Shown in pieces: positions 34,484 to 42,415 of a DNA stretch of 64,000 nt. Each line of letters opens with the position of its first letter. The first letter of the stretch is position 1. Below the pieces are notes generated by a model, which did no database searches, had not been told where the DNA came from, and saw only the letters and a program-made list of their open reading frames with translations. This DNA comes from Pseudomonas peradeniyensis (GTDB taxonomy: Bacteria > Pseudomonadota > Gammaproteobacteria > Pseudomonadales > Pseudomonadaceae), in the NCBI RefSeq assembly GCF_014268935.2, contig NZ_JABWRJ020000005.1:248001-312000 (forward strand). The letters are read 5' to 3'. The position numbers and the translations under genes are program-made.

Positions 34484-34897
34484 ATGCCCCAGGAAAACCA
34501 AGGCACCTGCCTATGCCAAGCCACCAAACTGACCGTCAAGGTCGATAACAACCACGTCAGCGCCTGCCACTGCAGCATGTGCCGCAAATGGACCGGCGGC
34601 CCACTGCTGGCCGTCCATTGCGCCGAACCCCCGCTGTTCGAAGGCCCAACCCCGAACGTCTATGATTCCTCCCCCTGGGCCCAGCGCGGCTTCTGCGGCC
34701 AGTGCGGCACGCACCTGTTCTACCGCCTGAAAGAGAGCAACCTCTACGTTGTGCCGGTCGGCCTGCTCGACGGTAAGGCAAACTGGACCTTCACCGAGCA
34801 GATCTTCATCGACGAAAAACCCGCCTGGTACTGCTTCAAGAACGAAACCAAGGACCTCACCGGCCAACAGATCTTCGAACAGTTCGCCCCGTCCTGA
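34484..34897 (+). CDS. GFA family (glutathione-dependent formaldehyde-activating-like) protein
   Basis: The 137-residue zinc-binding protein of the GFA/CENP-V family has its cysteine ligands in GTCLCQA, ACHCSMCRKWTGG and FCGQCGTHLFYR. The family includes an enzyme once reported to join formaldehyde and glutathione; most members are uncharacterised. The start MPQENQGTC is chosen because AAGGAG lies 6-12 bases upstream. An upstream in-frame start would begin in the AT-rich edge of element B. Confidence 0.88.
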   Translation: MPQENQGTCLCQATKLTVKVDNNHVSACHCSMCRKWTGGPLLAVHCAEPPLFEGPTPNVYDSSPWAQRGFCGQCGTHLFYRLKESNLYVVPVGLLDGKANWTFTEQIFIDEKPAWYCFKNETKDLTGQQIFEQFAPS

Positions 34898-34970
34898 GCC
34901 GACCCGCCTTGCCAAACCCACGCATTCCTGAGAAAAGGGCGCCCACCAAAACCGTCTCGAGGAACCTGCC

Positions 34971-35309
34971 ATGAGCAGTGAGCTGCAAGTCATCGATCTA
35001 CAGGAAGGCGACGGCAAGGCCGTGGTCAAGGGCGCGTTGATCACCACCCAGTACCGCGGCACCCTGGCCGACGGCAGCGAGTTCGATTCGTCCTGGTCGC
35101 GCGGCAAGCCGTTCCAGTGCGTGATCGGCACCGGCCGGGTGATCAAGGGCTGGGACCAGGGCCTGATGGGCATGCGCGTGGGCGGCAAACGCAAACTGTT
35201 GGTGCCGGCGCACCTGGGCTACGGCGAGCGCTCGGTCGGTTCGATTCCACCGAATTCGGACCTCACCTTCGAGATCGAGCTGCTGGAGGTGCTGACCCGG
35301 GACGATTGA
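34971..35309 (+). CDS. FKBP-type peptidyl-prolyl isomerase
   Basis: The 112-residue single FKBP domain shows TTQYRGTLADGSEFDSSW, VIGTGRVIKGWDQGLMGM, AHLGYGERSVGSIPPNSDLTFEIELLEV. It is a cytoplasmic proline isomerase and folding helper, without a signal peptide. Its last 22 bases (VLTRDD and stop) recur at 35798-35819 downstream of a small inserted segment. Confidence 0.94.
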   Translation: MSSELQVIDLQEGDGKAVVKGALITTQYRGTLADGSEFDSSWSRGKPFQCVIGTGRVIKGWDQGLMGMRVGGKRKLLVPAHLGYGERSVGSIPPNSDLTFEIELLEVLTRDD

Positions 35310-35819
35310 GGCGCACGATGGTTGGGAACCGGGTGATGAAAACCTTGTGCTGGAGTATTGGCTGCTTGATCTGGGAAATTTCCTACCTGCTTGTCAGGCG
35401 TTGGCTGGCATATGGAGTGGTATTTCCACAGGTATCGTCCCAGGTTCTCCTGGCTCTTTGTCCAGAGCCTAACTGCCTGAGAGCCATTGATGTACGAGGA
35501 TCCTGTTCAGATCGCCCTGTCGCTGTTCATAGGCTTTGCGATTGATCGCTGGTTGAGGTCACCCCGGCTGCGTACCTGGCTTGGCGTGAGTCTTCTCACT
35601 ATGGGGGGCTCGGTATGCTGTTCTTGCACCGTGAAACGCTCAATGGTGTTGATGTGGTGCTGTGGAAGTCTTTCGCTATCGTGCTGGGTGTATGCCTGAT
35701 TGTATTCAGCGACCGCTACAAGGATGCGACGTGACGTTGCTCCCAACACTTTGACTTAAGCATTCGGGGCTCACCGGTCCTGCGATAGACCGGAACTGTG
35801 CTGACCCGCGACGATTGAG
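35289..35819 (+). repeat. Direct repeat of the FKBP gene end bracketing a ~490-bp insert
   Basis: GTGCTGACCCGGGACGATTG at 35289-35308 (the FKBP C-terminal codons, extending to 35310) recurs with one mismatch at 35798-35819. Between the copies is a segment with a frameshifted small membrane protein gene. Near its right end is an inverted repeat, CCGGTC (about 35774) and GACCGG (about 35788). The arrangement looks like an insertion that restored the end of the target gene. Confidence 0.65.
35490..35734 (+). pseudogene. Small two-helix membrane protein gene with a frameshift
   Basis: From the ATG at 35490 the frame gives MYEDPVQIALSLFIGFAIDRW then LRTWLGVSLLTMGG. At a run of six Gs (35603-35608) it changes to a nonsense-looking Cys/Ser-rich stretch. 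In the frame reached by adding one G, the sequence continues sensibly as LGMLFLHRETLNG, then VVLWKSFAIVLGVCLIVFSD, RYKDAT and stop. The intact product would be about 81 residues with two or three membrane helices. It may be a decayed gene, a phase-variable homopolymer or a sequencing error. No family was recognised. An overlapping 75-codon frame from 35318 is not considered more credible. Confidence 0.5.
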
Positions 35820-36032
35820 CAACGAGCAATAATTCAGCAACACACATGCGATAACGTGGCCTTTTTCGATGGAACGGCATGTGCGCCCAGGGAGGAACCA
35901 AACGGGTCGAGGGCACTCTGACCCTCACTCGCTGCCACGGATGGCATTCACGACAGGGACGACCAGCAGCCAAGGCTGCCGGACCATGTGGCGGGGCAAC
36001 CCAGTACCCCTTGCCACAAGAGTCCGTCCCAG
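35735..36032. other. Intergenic region with no gene seen
   Basis: Nearly 300 bp between the insert and the next gene. It contains the right copy of the FKBP-end direct repeat and no convincing coding frame or terminator. It should hold the promoter of the downstream phosphatase-like gene. Confidence 0.6.
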
Positions 36033-36695
36033 ATGAAGCTGCCCACCTTCCTTCGCCGTCGTCGTCACCTGTTGCTGAGCCTGACGCTCGCCGCTGCGGC
36101 CGTGCCGTTGGCCTTGGCTGTGGTCGAGAGTCGCGCGCAACCCGTGGATGGCACCCAGACCCTGGTCTTCCTGCGTCACGCCGAGAAACCCGGGGAGGGG
36201 TTGGGACAGCTGAACTGCCAGGGACTCAACCGTGCCCTGGACCTCGCCACCTTGCTGCCCGAGCGCTTCGGCAAGGCTGACTACGTATTCGCCGCCAACC
36301 CTTCGCGGGGTGTCGAGGAAGGTAGCCAGGATGAGCGCTACAGCTATATCCGCCCGCTGATGACCATCAGCCCCAGCGCCATCCGCCTCGGCTTGCCGGT
36401 GAACATCGACTATGGCGCCAACGACACCGACGATCTGGCTGACGAATTGCTCAGTAGCAAGTACCGCAATGCGACGGTCTACACCGCCTGGTCACGCGGC
36501 TATCTTCCGGAACTGATCAACACCGTAGCCGGCAAGGCCCTGGGCGAGGAGCGGGTGCTCACCGAAGACTGGCATCGCGACGATTTCGACACCTTGTACG
36601 TGCTCACGCTGACCTGGCGCGATGGCAAGGCGACCCTGCTCAGCCGCAACGTGCGCCAGGGGCTCGATCACGGCGAGTCTGGCTGCCCGACCTGA
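36033..36695 (+). CDS. Histidine phosphatase superfamily protein, secreted or membrane-anchored
   Basis: The 220-residue protein starts MKLPTFLRRRRHLLLSLTLA, a basic then hydrophobic N-terminus that should act as a signal or anchor. The phosphatase signature LVFLRHAEKP follows near residue 50. In relatives a second conserved His follows a strand near the middle; here the matching stretch TVYTAWSRGYLPEL has Ser-Arg instead. Catalysis may be altered or use another residue. The substrate is unknown. The ATG at 36033 is preferred to an upstream GTG because the signal-like segment starts there. Confidence 0.78.
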   Translation: MKLPTFLRRRRHLLLSLTLAAAAVPLALAVVESRAQPVDGTQTLVFLRHAEKPGEGLGQLNCQGLNRALDLATLLPERFGKADYVFAANPSRGVEEGSQDERYSYIRPLMTISPSAIRLGLPVNIDYGANDTDDLADELLSSKYRNATVYTAWSRGYLPELINTVAGKALGEERVLTEDWHRDDFDTLYVLTLTWRDGKATLLSRNVRQGLDHGESGCPT

Positions 36696-36740
36696 CCTGC
36701 TGTTACTGTCTGGCCATCAGGCCGGGACGGGAATGGACGC

Positions 36741-37934
36741 ATGAACCAGCGGGTGACAGTGATCGGCGGCGGGGTGGTCGGCCTGGCGACGGCTTATGCG
36801 CTGGTGCGCGACGGTTGGCAGGTCGACCTGGTCGAGGCCCGTGACAGCCTGGCCAGCGCTACCAGCTTCGCCAACGGTGGGCAGCTTTCGTATCGCTATG
36901 TGGCGCCGCTGGCCGATGCCGGTGTGCCGTGGCAGGCACTTGGCTGGCTGCTGCAGGGGGATTCGCCGTTGCGCCTGCGCGTGCGTCTGGACCCGGCGCA
37001 GTGGCGTTGGCTGGCGGCTTTCGTCATGGCCTGCCGCACGTCCGTCAATCGGCGTAATGCTGCTCAGTTGCTGAGCCTGGCGCTCGAAAGCCAGGCGGCG
37101 TTACAGCGCTGGCGCGAGCAGGAAGGCCTCGATGATTTCGCCTGGCGGCGCAATGGCAAGCTGGTCGCATTCCGTACCCAGCGTGCATTTGACCATGGGT
37201 GCCGACACCTGCTCGATCCCGACAGCCAGCGAACACTGGATGCCGCCGAACTGCGTGGACTCGACCCGGCGCTGGCAGATGCACCTTTCGTTGGCGGCGT
37301 GTTCACTCCGGGCGAGGAAGTCGCCGATTGCCACCGTTTCTGCCTGCGCCTGGCCGAGCGCCTGGAGGCATCCGGGCAATGCAGGTTGCTGTTGGGGCGG
37401 CCGGTGACACGGCTGATAGCGCACGATGATCAGGTGCTGGCCCTTGAGATGGGCAATGAGCGGCTGGAAGTACAGCGCCTGGTGCTCAGCGCCGGGCATC
37501 GTAGCGCCGGCCTGGCATTGCCGGGCTTGAATTTGCCGGTCTATCCCTTGAAAGGTTACAGCCTGACCGCGCCGATTGGCGCCGCGCATCGGGCGCCTGA
37601 GGTGAGTATCACCGACTACGAACGCAAGATCGTCTATGCCCGGCTGGAAGACCAACTGCGGGTGGCGGCGATGGTGGACATCGTCGGTTATGACGAGGCG
37701 GTGGACGCCGGCAGGCTCGCGAGCATGCGCCGGCTGGCGCGCGAGACCCTGCCGGAGGCCGCTGATTACGGGCAGGCGGTGGAGTGGGCTGGGATGCGGC
37801 CGGCGACGCCGACCGGGGTGCCGATCATTGGCGCCACGCGGTATCGCAACCTGTGGCTGAACCTGGGGCATGGGGCTTTGGGGTTCACCCTGGCCTGTGG
37901 CAGTGGAGAGCGACTGGCGAAGTTGTTGCGCTGA
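36741..37934 (+). CDS. D-amino acid dehydrogenase (DadA-like FAD oxidoreductase)
   Basis: The 397-residue DAO-family flavoprotein probably oxidatively deaminates D-amino acids to 2-keto acids and passes electrons to the respiratory chain. The FAD-binding motif VIGGGVVGLATAYALVRDGWQVDLVEA is at the N-terminus. SFANGGQLSYRYVAPLADAG, LPVYPLKGYSLTAP and the C-terminal WAGMRPATPTGVPIIG are family blocks. It is probably a second paralogue of the catabolic dadA, since no dadX or alanine regulator lies next to it. A REP follows the stop. Confidence 0.88.
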   Translation: MNQRVTVIGGGVVGLATAYALVRDGWQVDLVEARDSLASATSFANGGQLSYRYVAPLADAGVPWQALGWLLQGDSPLRLRVRLDPAQWRWLAAFVMACRTSVNRRNAAQLLSLALESQAALQRWREQEGLDDFAWRRNGKLVAFRTQRAFDHGCRHLLDPDSQRTLDAAELRGLDPALADAPFVGGVFTPGEEVADCHRFCLRLAERLEASGQCRLLLGRPVTRLIAHDDQVLALEMGNERLEVQRLVLSAGHRSAGLALPGLNLPVYPLKGYSLTAPIGAAHRAPEVSITDYERKIVYARLEDQLRVAAMVDIVGYDEAVDAGRLASMRRLARETLPEAADYGQAVEWAGMRPATPTGVPIIGATRYRNLWLNLGHGALGFTLACGSGERLAKLLR

Positions 37935-37946
37935 CTGTATCAACCT

Positions 37947-38012
37947 GATCGCGGGGCAAGTCGCATCGGCGCACCGCCGCTCCCACGAAGGCGTGGGCTT
38001 GCCCCGTGATGG
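37947..38012. repeat. REP sequence, with the left copy interrupted
   Basis: The left unit reads GATCGCGGGGCAAG, then about 15 unrelated bases, then CGCTCCCACG; an inverse unit (GCGTGGGCTTGCCCCGTGAT) follows. It lies between the convergent dadA-like and racemase-family genes and may act as a two-way transcription stop. Confidence 0.8.
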
Positions 38013-38017
38013 GTAGA

Positions 38018-38746
38018 TCAGCGACCGAAACGCATCGGCCAGCCTACCACCTTCTTCGCCCGCGGCGTGGCGTAGGTGCGTACCTTGGAGGTACTCAACC
38101 CCAGCCTCACCAGCGATTCGGCAATGGTCACCGCCGCGCTCACGCCGTCCACCACCGGCACCCCGGTGCGCTGGCGGATCTGCTCGTCAAGCCCGGCCAT
38201 GCCGCCGCAACCCAGGCAGATCACCTCGGCCTTGTCCTCGCGCACAGCCCGTTCGGCCTGCTCGACGATGGCTTCCACCGCACGCCGTGGGTCGCTTTCC
38301 AGCTCCAGCACCGCCAGGCCGCTGGCGCGCACCGAGGCGCAGCGCTCGTATAGCCCGGAGAGCTTGAGGCGGTCCTCGATCAGCGGCACGGTGCGGTCCA
38401 GGGTGGTCACCACCGAGTAGGCGTGGCCCAGGTACATCGCGGTGCTGGCGGCGGCATCGGTGATGTCCACCACCGGCACGTCCAGCAGCTCCTGCAGGCC
38501 TTCGCGGCCATGCTCGCCATAGCCGGCCTGGATCACGGCATCGAAGGGCTGGTCGTAGGCCAGCACCCGGTCCATCACCGCGATGGCGGCCAGGTAGCTC
38601 TCGAAATTGCCCTCCACCGACTCGGCGCCGAACCACGGGGTCAGGCCGACGATCTCGGTACCGGGCGCGGCCACGCTACGCGCTTGCTCGGCAATGGCTT
38701 CGGTGATGGCTTCGGTGGTGTTGACGTTGGCGATCAGGATACGCAT
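38018..38746 (-). CDS. Asp/Glu/hydantoin racemase family enzyme
   Basis: The 242-residue protein starts MRILIANVNTTEAITEAIAE, the usual N-terminus of hydantoin/allantoin racemases. The C-terminal catalytic Cys lies in VICLGCGGMAGLDE. The first catalytic Cys of two-base racemases, normally in a VIACFGDPG-type motif, is replaced here: DAVIQAGYGEHGREG has Gly at that place. The gene follows the NCS1 transporter by 18 bases on the same strand, suggesting import plus conversion of a ring compound such as a hydantoin or allantoin. Given the missing Cys, the reaction may not be racemisation. Confidence 0.82.
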   Translation of the reverse strand: MRILIANVNTTEAITEAIAEQARSVAAPGTEIVGLTPWFGAESVEGNFESYLAAIAVMDRVLAYDQPFDAVIQAGYGEHGREGLQELLDVPVVDITDAAASTAMYLGHAYSVVTTLDRTVPLIEDRLKLSGLYERCASVRASGLAVLELESDPRRAVEAIVEQAERAVREDKAEVICLGCGGMAGLDEQIRQRTGVPVVDGVSAAVTIAESLVRLGLSTSKVRTYATPRAKKVVGWPMRFGR

Positions 38747-38764
38747 GACAGATCTCCCTGAAAT

Positions 38765-40300
38765 TCAGTGGCTGCTGTGGTCGACGGCGATGCATTCGCC
38801 GCTGACATCGAGGTATTGGCGGTGGCGTGGCGCAATCAGCAGGTAGACGGCGGCGGCGATACCGGCACCGATCAGCCAGGAGAACGGCGCGATACCGTGG
38901 AAGTTGGGCACCAGGGCCAGGACGATGGCCAGTAGCGCGGCGGGAATGAACGCGGCCACGGCGCGCAGGTTGATGCCGCGGGTGTAGTGGTAGGCGCCGG
39001 CGGGATTCTCGCTGTACAGCTCGGGCACGTTGATGCGGCCCTTACGCAGCAGCCAGTAGTCGGCCATGATCACCCCGTACAGCGGGCCGAGCAGGGCGCC
39101 CAGGCCCGAGAGGAAGTACACGATCACCAGCGGGCTGTTGTACAGGTTCCACGGCAGGATCAGCACCGCCAAGGTGGCGCTGATCAGCCCGGCGCGGCGG
39201 AAGTTCAGGTGGCGCGGCGCCAGGTTGCTGAGCACGAAGGCCGGGGCGACGAAGTTGGCCATGATGTTCACCGCCACGGTGACGATCAGGAAGGCCAGGC
39301 AGCCCAGCACCAGGAACGCGGTGTTGGGGATGCTGGCGACGATCTGCGTCGGGCTGTCGATGACCTGGCCGTTGATCTGGAACTGTGCGCCGCACAGCAC
39401 CACGGTGATCGCCGCGAACACCAGGATGTTCACCGGCAGGCCCCAGAAGTTGCCGACGCGGATGGTTTTACGGCACGGCGAGGAGCGGGCGAAGTCGCAG
39501 AAGTTGAGCACCAGGGTGCCGTAGATCGCCAGCCACAGCGCGCCGCCGGCGAAGATATTGCGCCACATCTCGTAGCCGTTCAGGGGCTCGGCGACCGACC
39601 AGGCGATGCGCGCATCGGCCTTGAAGTACATGAACACCGCCAGGCTTGCCACGGTCAGCAGGATCACCGGGCCGGCGAAGGCCTCGTAGCGGCGCACCAT
39701 CTCCATGCCGTAGGCGAGGATCACCAGCTGCACCAGCCAGATCGCCACGAAGCACACCCAGCCCAGGCTCGACAGGCCGAGAATGCTGTCGTGGTCATAG
39801 GCGGCCACCTGCGGCCACACGGCGGTCAACAGCACCCGCAGCACCACCGAGGCCAGGTAGGTCTGGATGCCGAACCAGGCGATGGCGATCACCGCGCGGA
39901 TCAGCGCCGGGATCTGCGCGCCATGGATCCCGAAGGCGATGCGGCTGATCACTGGGAACGGCACGCCGGTCTTCTGCCCCATGTAGCCGGACAGGTTCAT
40001 GAAGAAGTACACCAGCGCCGCGCCGATCGCCAGCGACAGCAGGATCTGCCAGCCGCCCAGGCCGAGGGCGAACAGCCCCATGGCGAAGGAGTAGTTGGCG
40101 ATGTTGTGCACGTCGTTGGTCCACAGCGCGAAGATGCTGTAGCCGCCCCAGCGGCGGCCTGCCAGTTTGGTCGGGGCGAGGTCGCGGTTGTGCAGGCGTG
40201 GGCTCAGTTCGAGATCGGCGGGTTGGCCTTCGAGGGTGGTGGTCGAGGGATGGGTGCTGGCAACGGAAAGTTCAGGGGCAAGGGGGAGGCTGCTACTCAT
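38765..40300 (-). CDS. NCS1 family nucleobase/hydantoin/allantoin transporter
   Basis: The 511-residue inner-membrane transporter of the nucleobase:cation symporter-1 family has about twelve hydrophobic segments. Family blocks include LAPTKLAGRRWGGYSIFALWTNDVHN, GVPFPVISRIAFGIHGAQIP and GPLYGVIMADYWLLRKGRINVPELY. The start MSSSLPLAPEL at 40300 is chosen because AGGAGCCACCGGA precedes it; an in-frame extension of 59 residues upstream has no family character. It forms an operon with the downstream racemase-family gene. Confidence 0.9.
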   Translation of the reverse strand: MSSSLPLAPELSVASTHPSTTTLEGQPADLELSPRLHNRDLAPTKLAGRRWGGYSIFALWTNDVHNIANYSFAMGLFALGLGGWQILLSLAIGAALVYFFMNLSGYMGQKTGVPFPVISRIAFGIHGAQIPALIRAVIAIAWFGIQTYLASVVLRVLLTAVWPQVAAYDHDSILGLSSLGWVCFVAIWLVQLVILAYGMEMVRRYEAFAGPVILLTVASLAVFMYFKADARIAWSVAEPLNGYEMWRNIFAGGALWLAIYGTLVLNFCDFARSSPCRKTIRVGNFWGLPVNILVFAAITVVLCGAQFQINGQVIDSPTQIVASIPNTAFLVLGCLAFLIVTVAVNIMANFVAPAFVLSNLAPRHLNFRRAGLISATLAVLILPWNLYNSPLVIVYFLSGLGALLGPLYGVIMADYWLLRKGRINVPELYSENPAGAYHYTRGINLRAVAAFIPAALLAIVLALVPNFHGIAPFSWLIGAGIAAAVYLLIAPRHRQYLDVSGECIAVDHSSH

Positions 40301-40456
40301 TCCGGTGGCTCCTGATGCGTGTGACTGCGATGAGCGGGCGCTGGCGCACGGGCTCGCCATCTCGTCGGTGCAGGCGTTGGCATCACTGGGTTCTGGGCGC
40401 AACGGTCGCCGGTGGGGCGACGCTGCGGGTTCTTGTGTATTTATGTTTCGTAAAAC

Positions 40457-40466
40457 TTGTATACAA
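40457..40466. promoter_or_regulatory. TTGTATACAA palindrome, possible GntR-type operator
   Basis: A perfect 10-bp palindrome lies about 155 bp upstream of the NCS1 start codon, inside AT-rich DNA. TTGTATACAA-like sites are typical of GntR/FadR-family operators. No GntR gene is in the window, so the regulator would be elsewhere. Confidence 0.4.
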
Positions 40467-40746
40467 AACGCAAACACACAAAAGCCAGTTCCATGCCAGC
40501 GATCAACTCGCTTTCAGGTTGCTACTATTTTGAATCTATCTACTTGAAAGATAAGTGGATGAAATAAAGGAAATATAAGCTGACCAAATGAACAGGTAAT
40601 ATTTTTTGCTCGACCTTTTAGTTGATCGGTTGGTCAGATTTAGTTGATTGGAGTGTGTAACTTAATGGGGCGTTACCCGTGAAAAGTGCACACAAAAATG
40701 GCACTTATGGTGACATTTGTGTGTACAAGTTTTGGCCGGGCCGACT

Positions 40747-40776
40747 GCGTGGGAGCGGGCTTGCCCCGCGATAGGG
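40747..40776. repeat. Single REP sequence
   Basis: GTGGGAGCGGGCTTGCCCCG with flanking CGATAGGG lies just beyond the stop of the minus-strand Lrp-type gene, where it could act in transcript termination. Confidence 0.88.
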
Positions 40777-40797
40777 CCTGCAGCTGCAAAACCTCCC

Positions 40798-41235
40798 TCA
40801 CGCCATCGGCGGCAACCGCCGCTTCACCGGCGTTTTCTTGATGATCGCCGTATTGGTTTCGGCCAGCACGTTAAGGCGGTCGAGCAGCGTGTCCAGCTGC
40901 TCCATCGAGCGCACATGCAGGCGGGCAATGAAACAGTCTTCGCCAGTGACCTTGTCGCATTCGGTGAACTCGGGAATGGCCACGATCTGCCGTTCCACCT
41001 CCTGCAACTGCCCCGGCAGCGGGCGAATGCGCACGATCGCCTGCAACTGGTAGCCGAAACAGCGCGGGTCCACCTCCACCGTATAGCCGCGCAGCACGCC
41101 GCGCTCCTCCAGGCGGCGCAGGCGCTCGCTGACGCTGGGCGCCGACAATCCGCTGATCTGCGCCAGGGCCTTGAGCGAGCGGCGCGAGTCTTCCATCAGG
41201 GCGTTGATCAGCAACTGATCGATGGCATCGGTCAT
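40798..41235 (-). CDS. Lrp/AsnC family transcriptional regulator
   Basis: The 145-residue protein has an N-terminal winged helix-turn-helix (LLINALMEDSRRSLKALAQISGLSAPSVSERLRRLEERGVLRGYTVEVD) and a C-terminal RAM ligand-binding domain (VRIRPLPGQLQEVERQIVAIPEFTECDKVTGEDCFIARLHV). Such regulators respond to amino acids. It is divergent from an EamA transporter gene 133 bp away, a common regulator-exporter pairing, so it likely controls that gene. The end KKTPVKRRLPPMA is basic. Confidence 0.93.
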   Translation of the reverse strand: MTDAIDQLLINALMEDSRRSLKALAQISGLSAPSVSERLRRLEERGVLRGYTVEVDPRCFGYQLQAIVRIRPLPGQLQEVERQIVAIPEFTECDKVTGEDCFIARLHVRSMEQLDTLLDRLNVLAETNTAIIKKTPVKRRLPPMA

Positions 41236-41368
41236 GGCAGCCTCGTTAGGTGATTTTCAAGATATGCCTTGATAGTAAAGGCGATAGCACAGATATGCCT
41301 TGGTTATCCGCTGGAAGGTCGCCCTCGACCCTCCGCATACTGTGCCCATCGTCGACAGGAGGTGTGAG

Positions 41369-42268
41369 ATGGACAATTTGCTGCGCCGTGGCTCGCTGGA
41401 AATGATCGCCGCCATGCTGATTTCCGGGACCATTGGCTGGTTCGTGCTGGTGTCCGGGCAGCCGGTGCTGGAGGTGGTGTTCTGGCGCTGCGTGTTCGGC
41501 GCCGGCACCTTGCTGCTGATCTGCGCGGCCATGGGTTTTCTCAAACCGGGCGTGCTGACCCGCGCCACCTTTCTGCTGGCGGTGGCCAGCGGGGTGGCGA
41601 TCGTCGGCAACTGGGTGTTGCTGTTCGCCTCCTATTCGCGGGCTTCGATCGCCATCGGCACCGCGGTGTACAACGTCCAGCCGTTCATGCTGGTGGGCCT
41701 GGCCGCGCTGTTCCTCGGTGAAAAGATCACCCCGGCCAAGCTGACCTGGTTGAGCGTGGCGTTCCTCGGCATGTTGGCCATCGTCAGCGCCCATGGCGCG
41801 GGCCAGGCCAGTGGCGACGAGTACCTGCTGGGCATCGTCCTGGCGCTGGGCGCGGCGTTCCTGTATGCCGTGGCCGCGCTGATCATCAAGCGGCTGACCG
41901 GCACGCCGCCGCACCTGATCGCGCTGATCCAGGTGAGCACCGGCGTGTTGCTGCTGGCGCCCTGGGTCACGCTCGGCGGACTGCCCGGTGAACTGCCGGC
42001 GCTCGGCAGCCTGGTGACGCTGGGTATCGTGCATACCGGGTTGATGTACGTGCTGCTGTACAGCGCCATCCAGCGCCTGCCCACGGCGTTGACCGGGGCG
42101 CTGTCGTTCATCTACCCGATCGCGGCGATCCTGGTCGACTGGGTCGCCTTCGACCATCGCCTGGCGCTGGTGCAGTGGCTGGGCGTGGGCCTGATCCTGC
42201 TGGCGGCGGCGGGTATGCAGCAGGGATGGTGGTTGCGCCCAGCCGGCAAGCCTGCGCGGCAGCAGTAA
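41369..42268 (+). CDS. EamA/DMT family transporter
   Basis: The 299-residue inner-membrane protein has ten hydrophobic segments in two EamA repeats, e.g. MIAAMLISGTIGWFVLVSG and AVYNVQPFMLVGLAALFLGEKIT in the first and TGLMYVLLYSAIQRLPTALTGALSF in the second. The family exports amino acids and other metabolites. AGGAGG lies 6-11 bases before the ATG at 41369, which decides the start over an upstream alternative. Its divergent Lrp-type neighbour suggests amino-acid-linked regulation. Confidence 0.92.
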   Translation: MDNLLRRGSLEMIAAMLISGTIGWFVLVSGQPVLEVVFWRCVFGAGTLLLICAAMGFLKPGVLTRATFLLAVASGVAIVGNWVLLFASYSRASIAIGTAVYNVQPFMLVGLAALFLGEKITPAKLTWLSVAFLGMLAIVSAHGAGQASGDEYLLGIVLALGAAFLYAVAALIIKRLTGTPPHLIALIQVSTGVLLLAPWVTLGGLPGELPALGSLVTLGIVHTGLMYVLLYSAIQRLPTALTGALSFIYPIAAILVDWVAFDHRLALVQWLGVGLILLAAAGMQQGWWLRPAGKPARQQ

Positions 42269-42415
42269 CGCAAAGAAGGGCAGCTTACCGGTGTAAAGTA
42301 TTCATTCGGCAATATCTGGAGACGGGTGGCGTATTGATGGCACTGCTGTCCTCTAGTACCCTGCGCAGCTATTTCGCAGTGATGCGCTCGGCTTTTAGTG
42401 ATGGACTACGCCCCC

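Larger units (their letters stand above)
40301..40797. other. Regulatory intergenic region upstream of the transporter operon
   Basis: About 500 bp without a credible gene. It is AT-rich around 40500-40680 and contains the palindrome TTGTATACAA, repeated TTTGTGTGT/ACACACAAA-type half-sites (near 40477 and 40708) and one REP. It should carry the promoter of the NCS1-racemase operon. The short open frames within it look random. Confidence 0.6.

Noticed and set aside
40301..40477. A 59-residue N-terminal extension of the NCS1 transporter
   Set aside because: It lacks family resemblance, and a good ribosome-binding site precedes the ATG at 40300.
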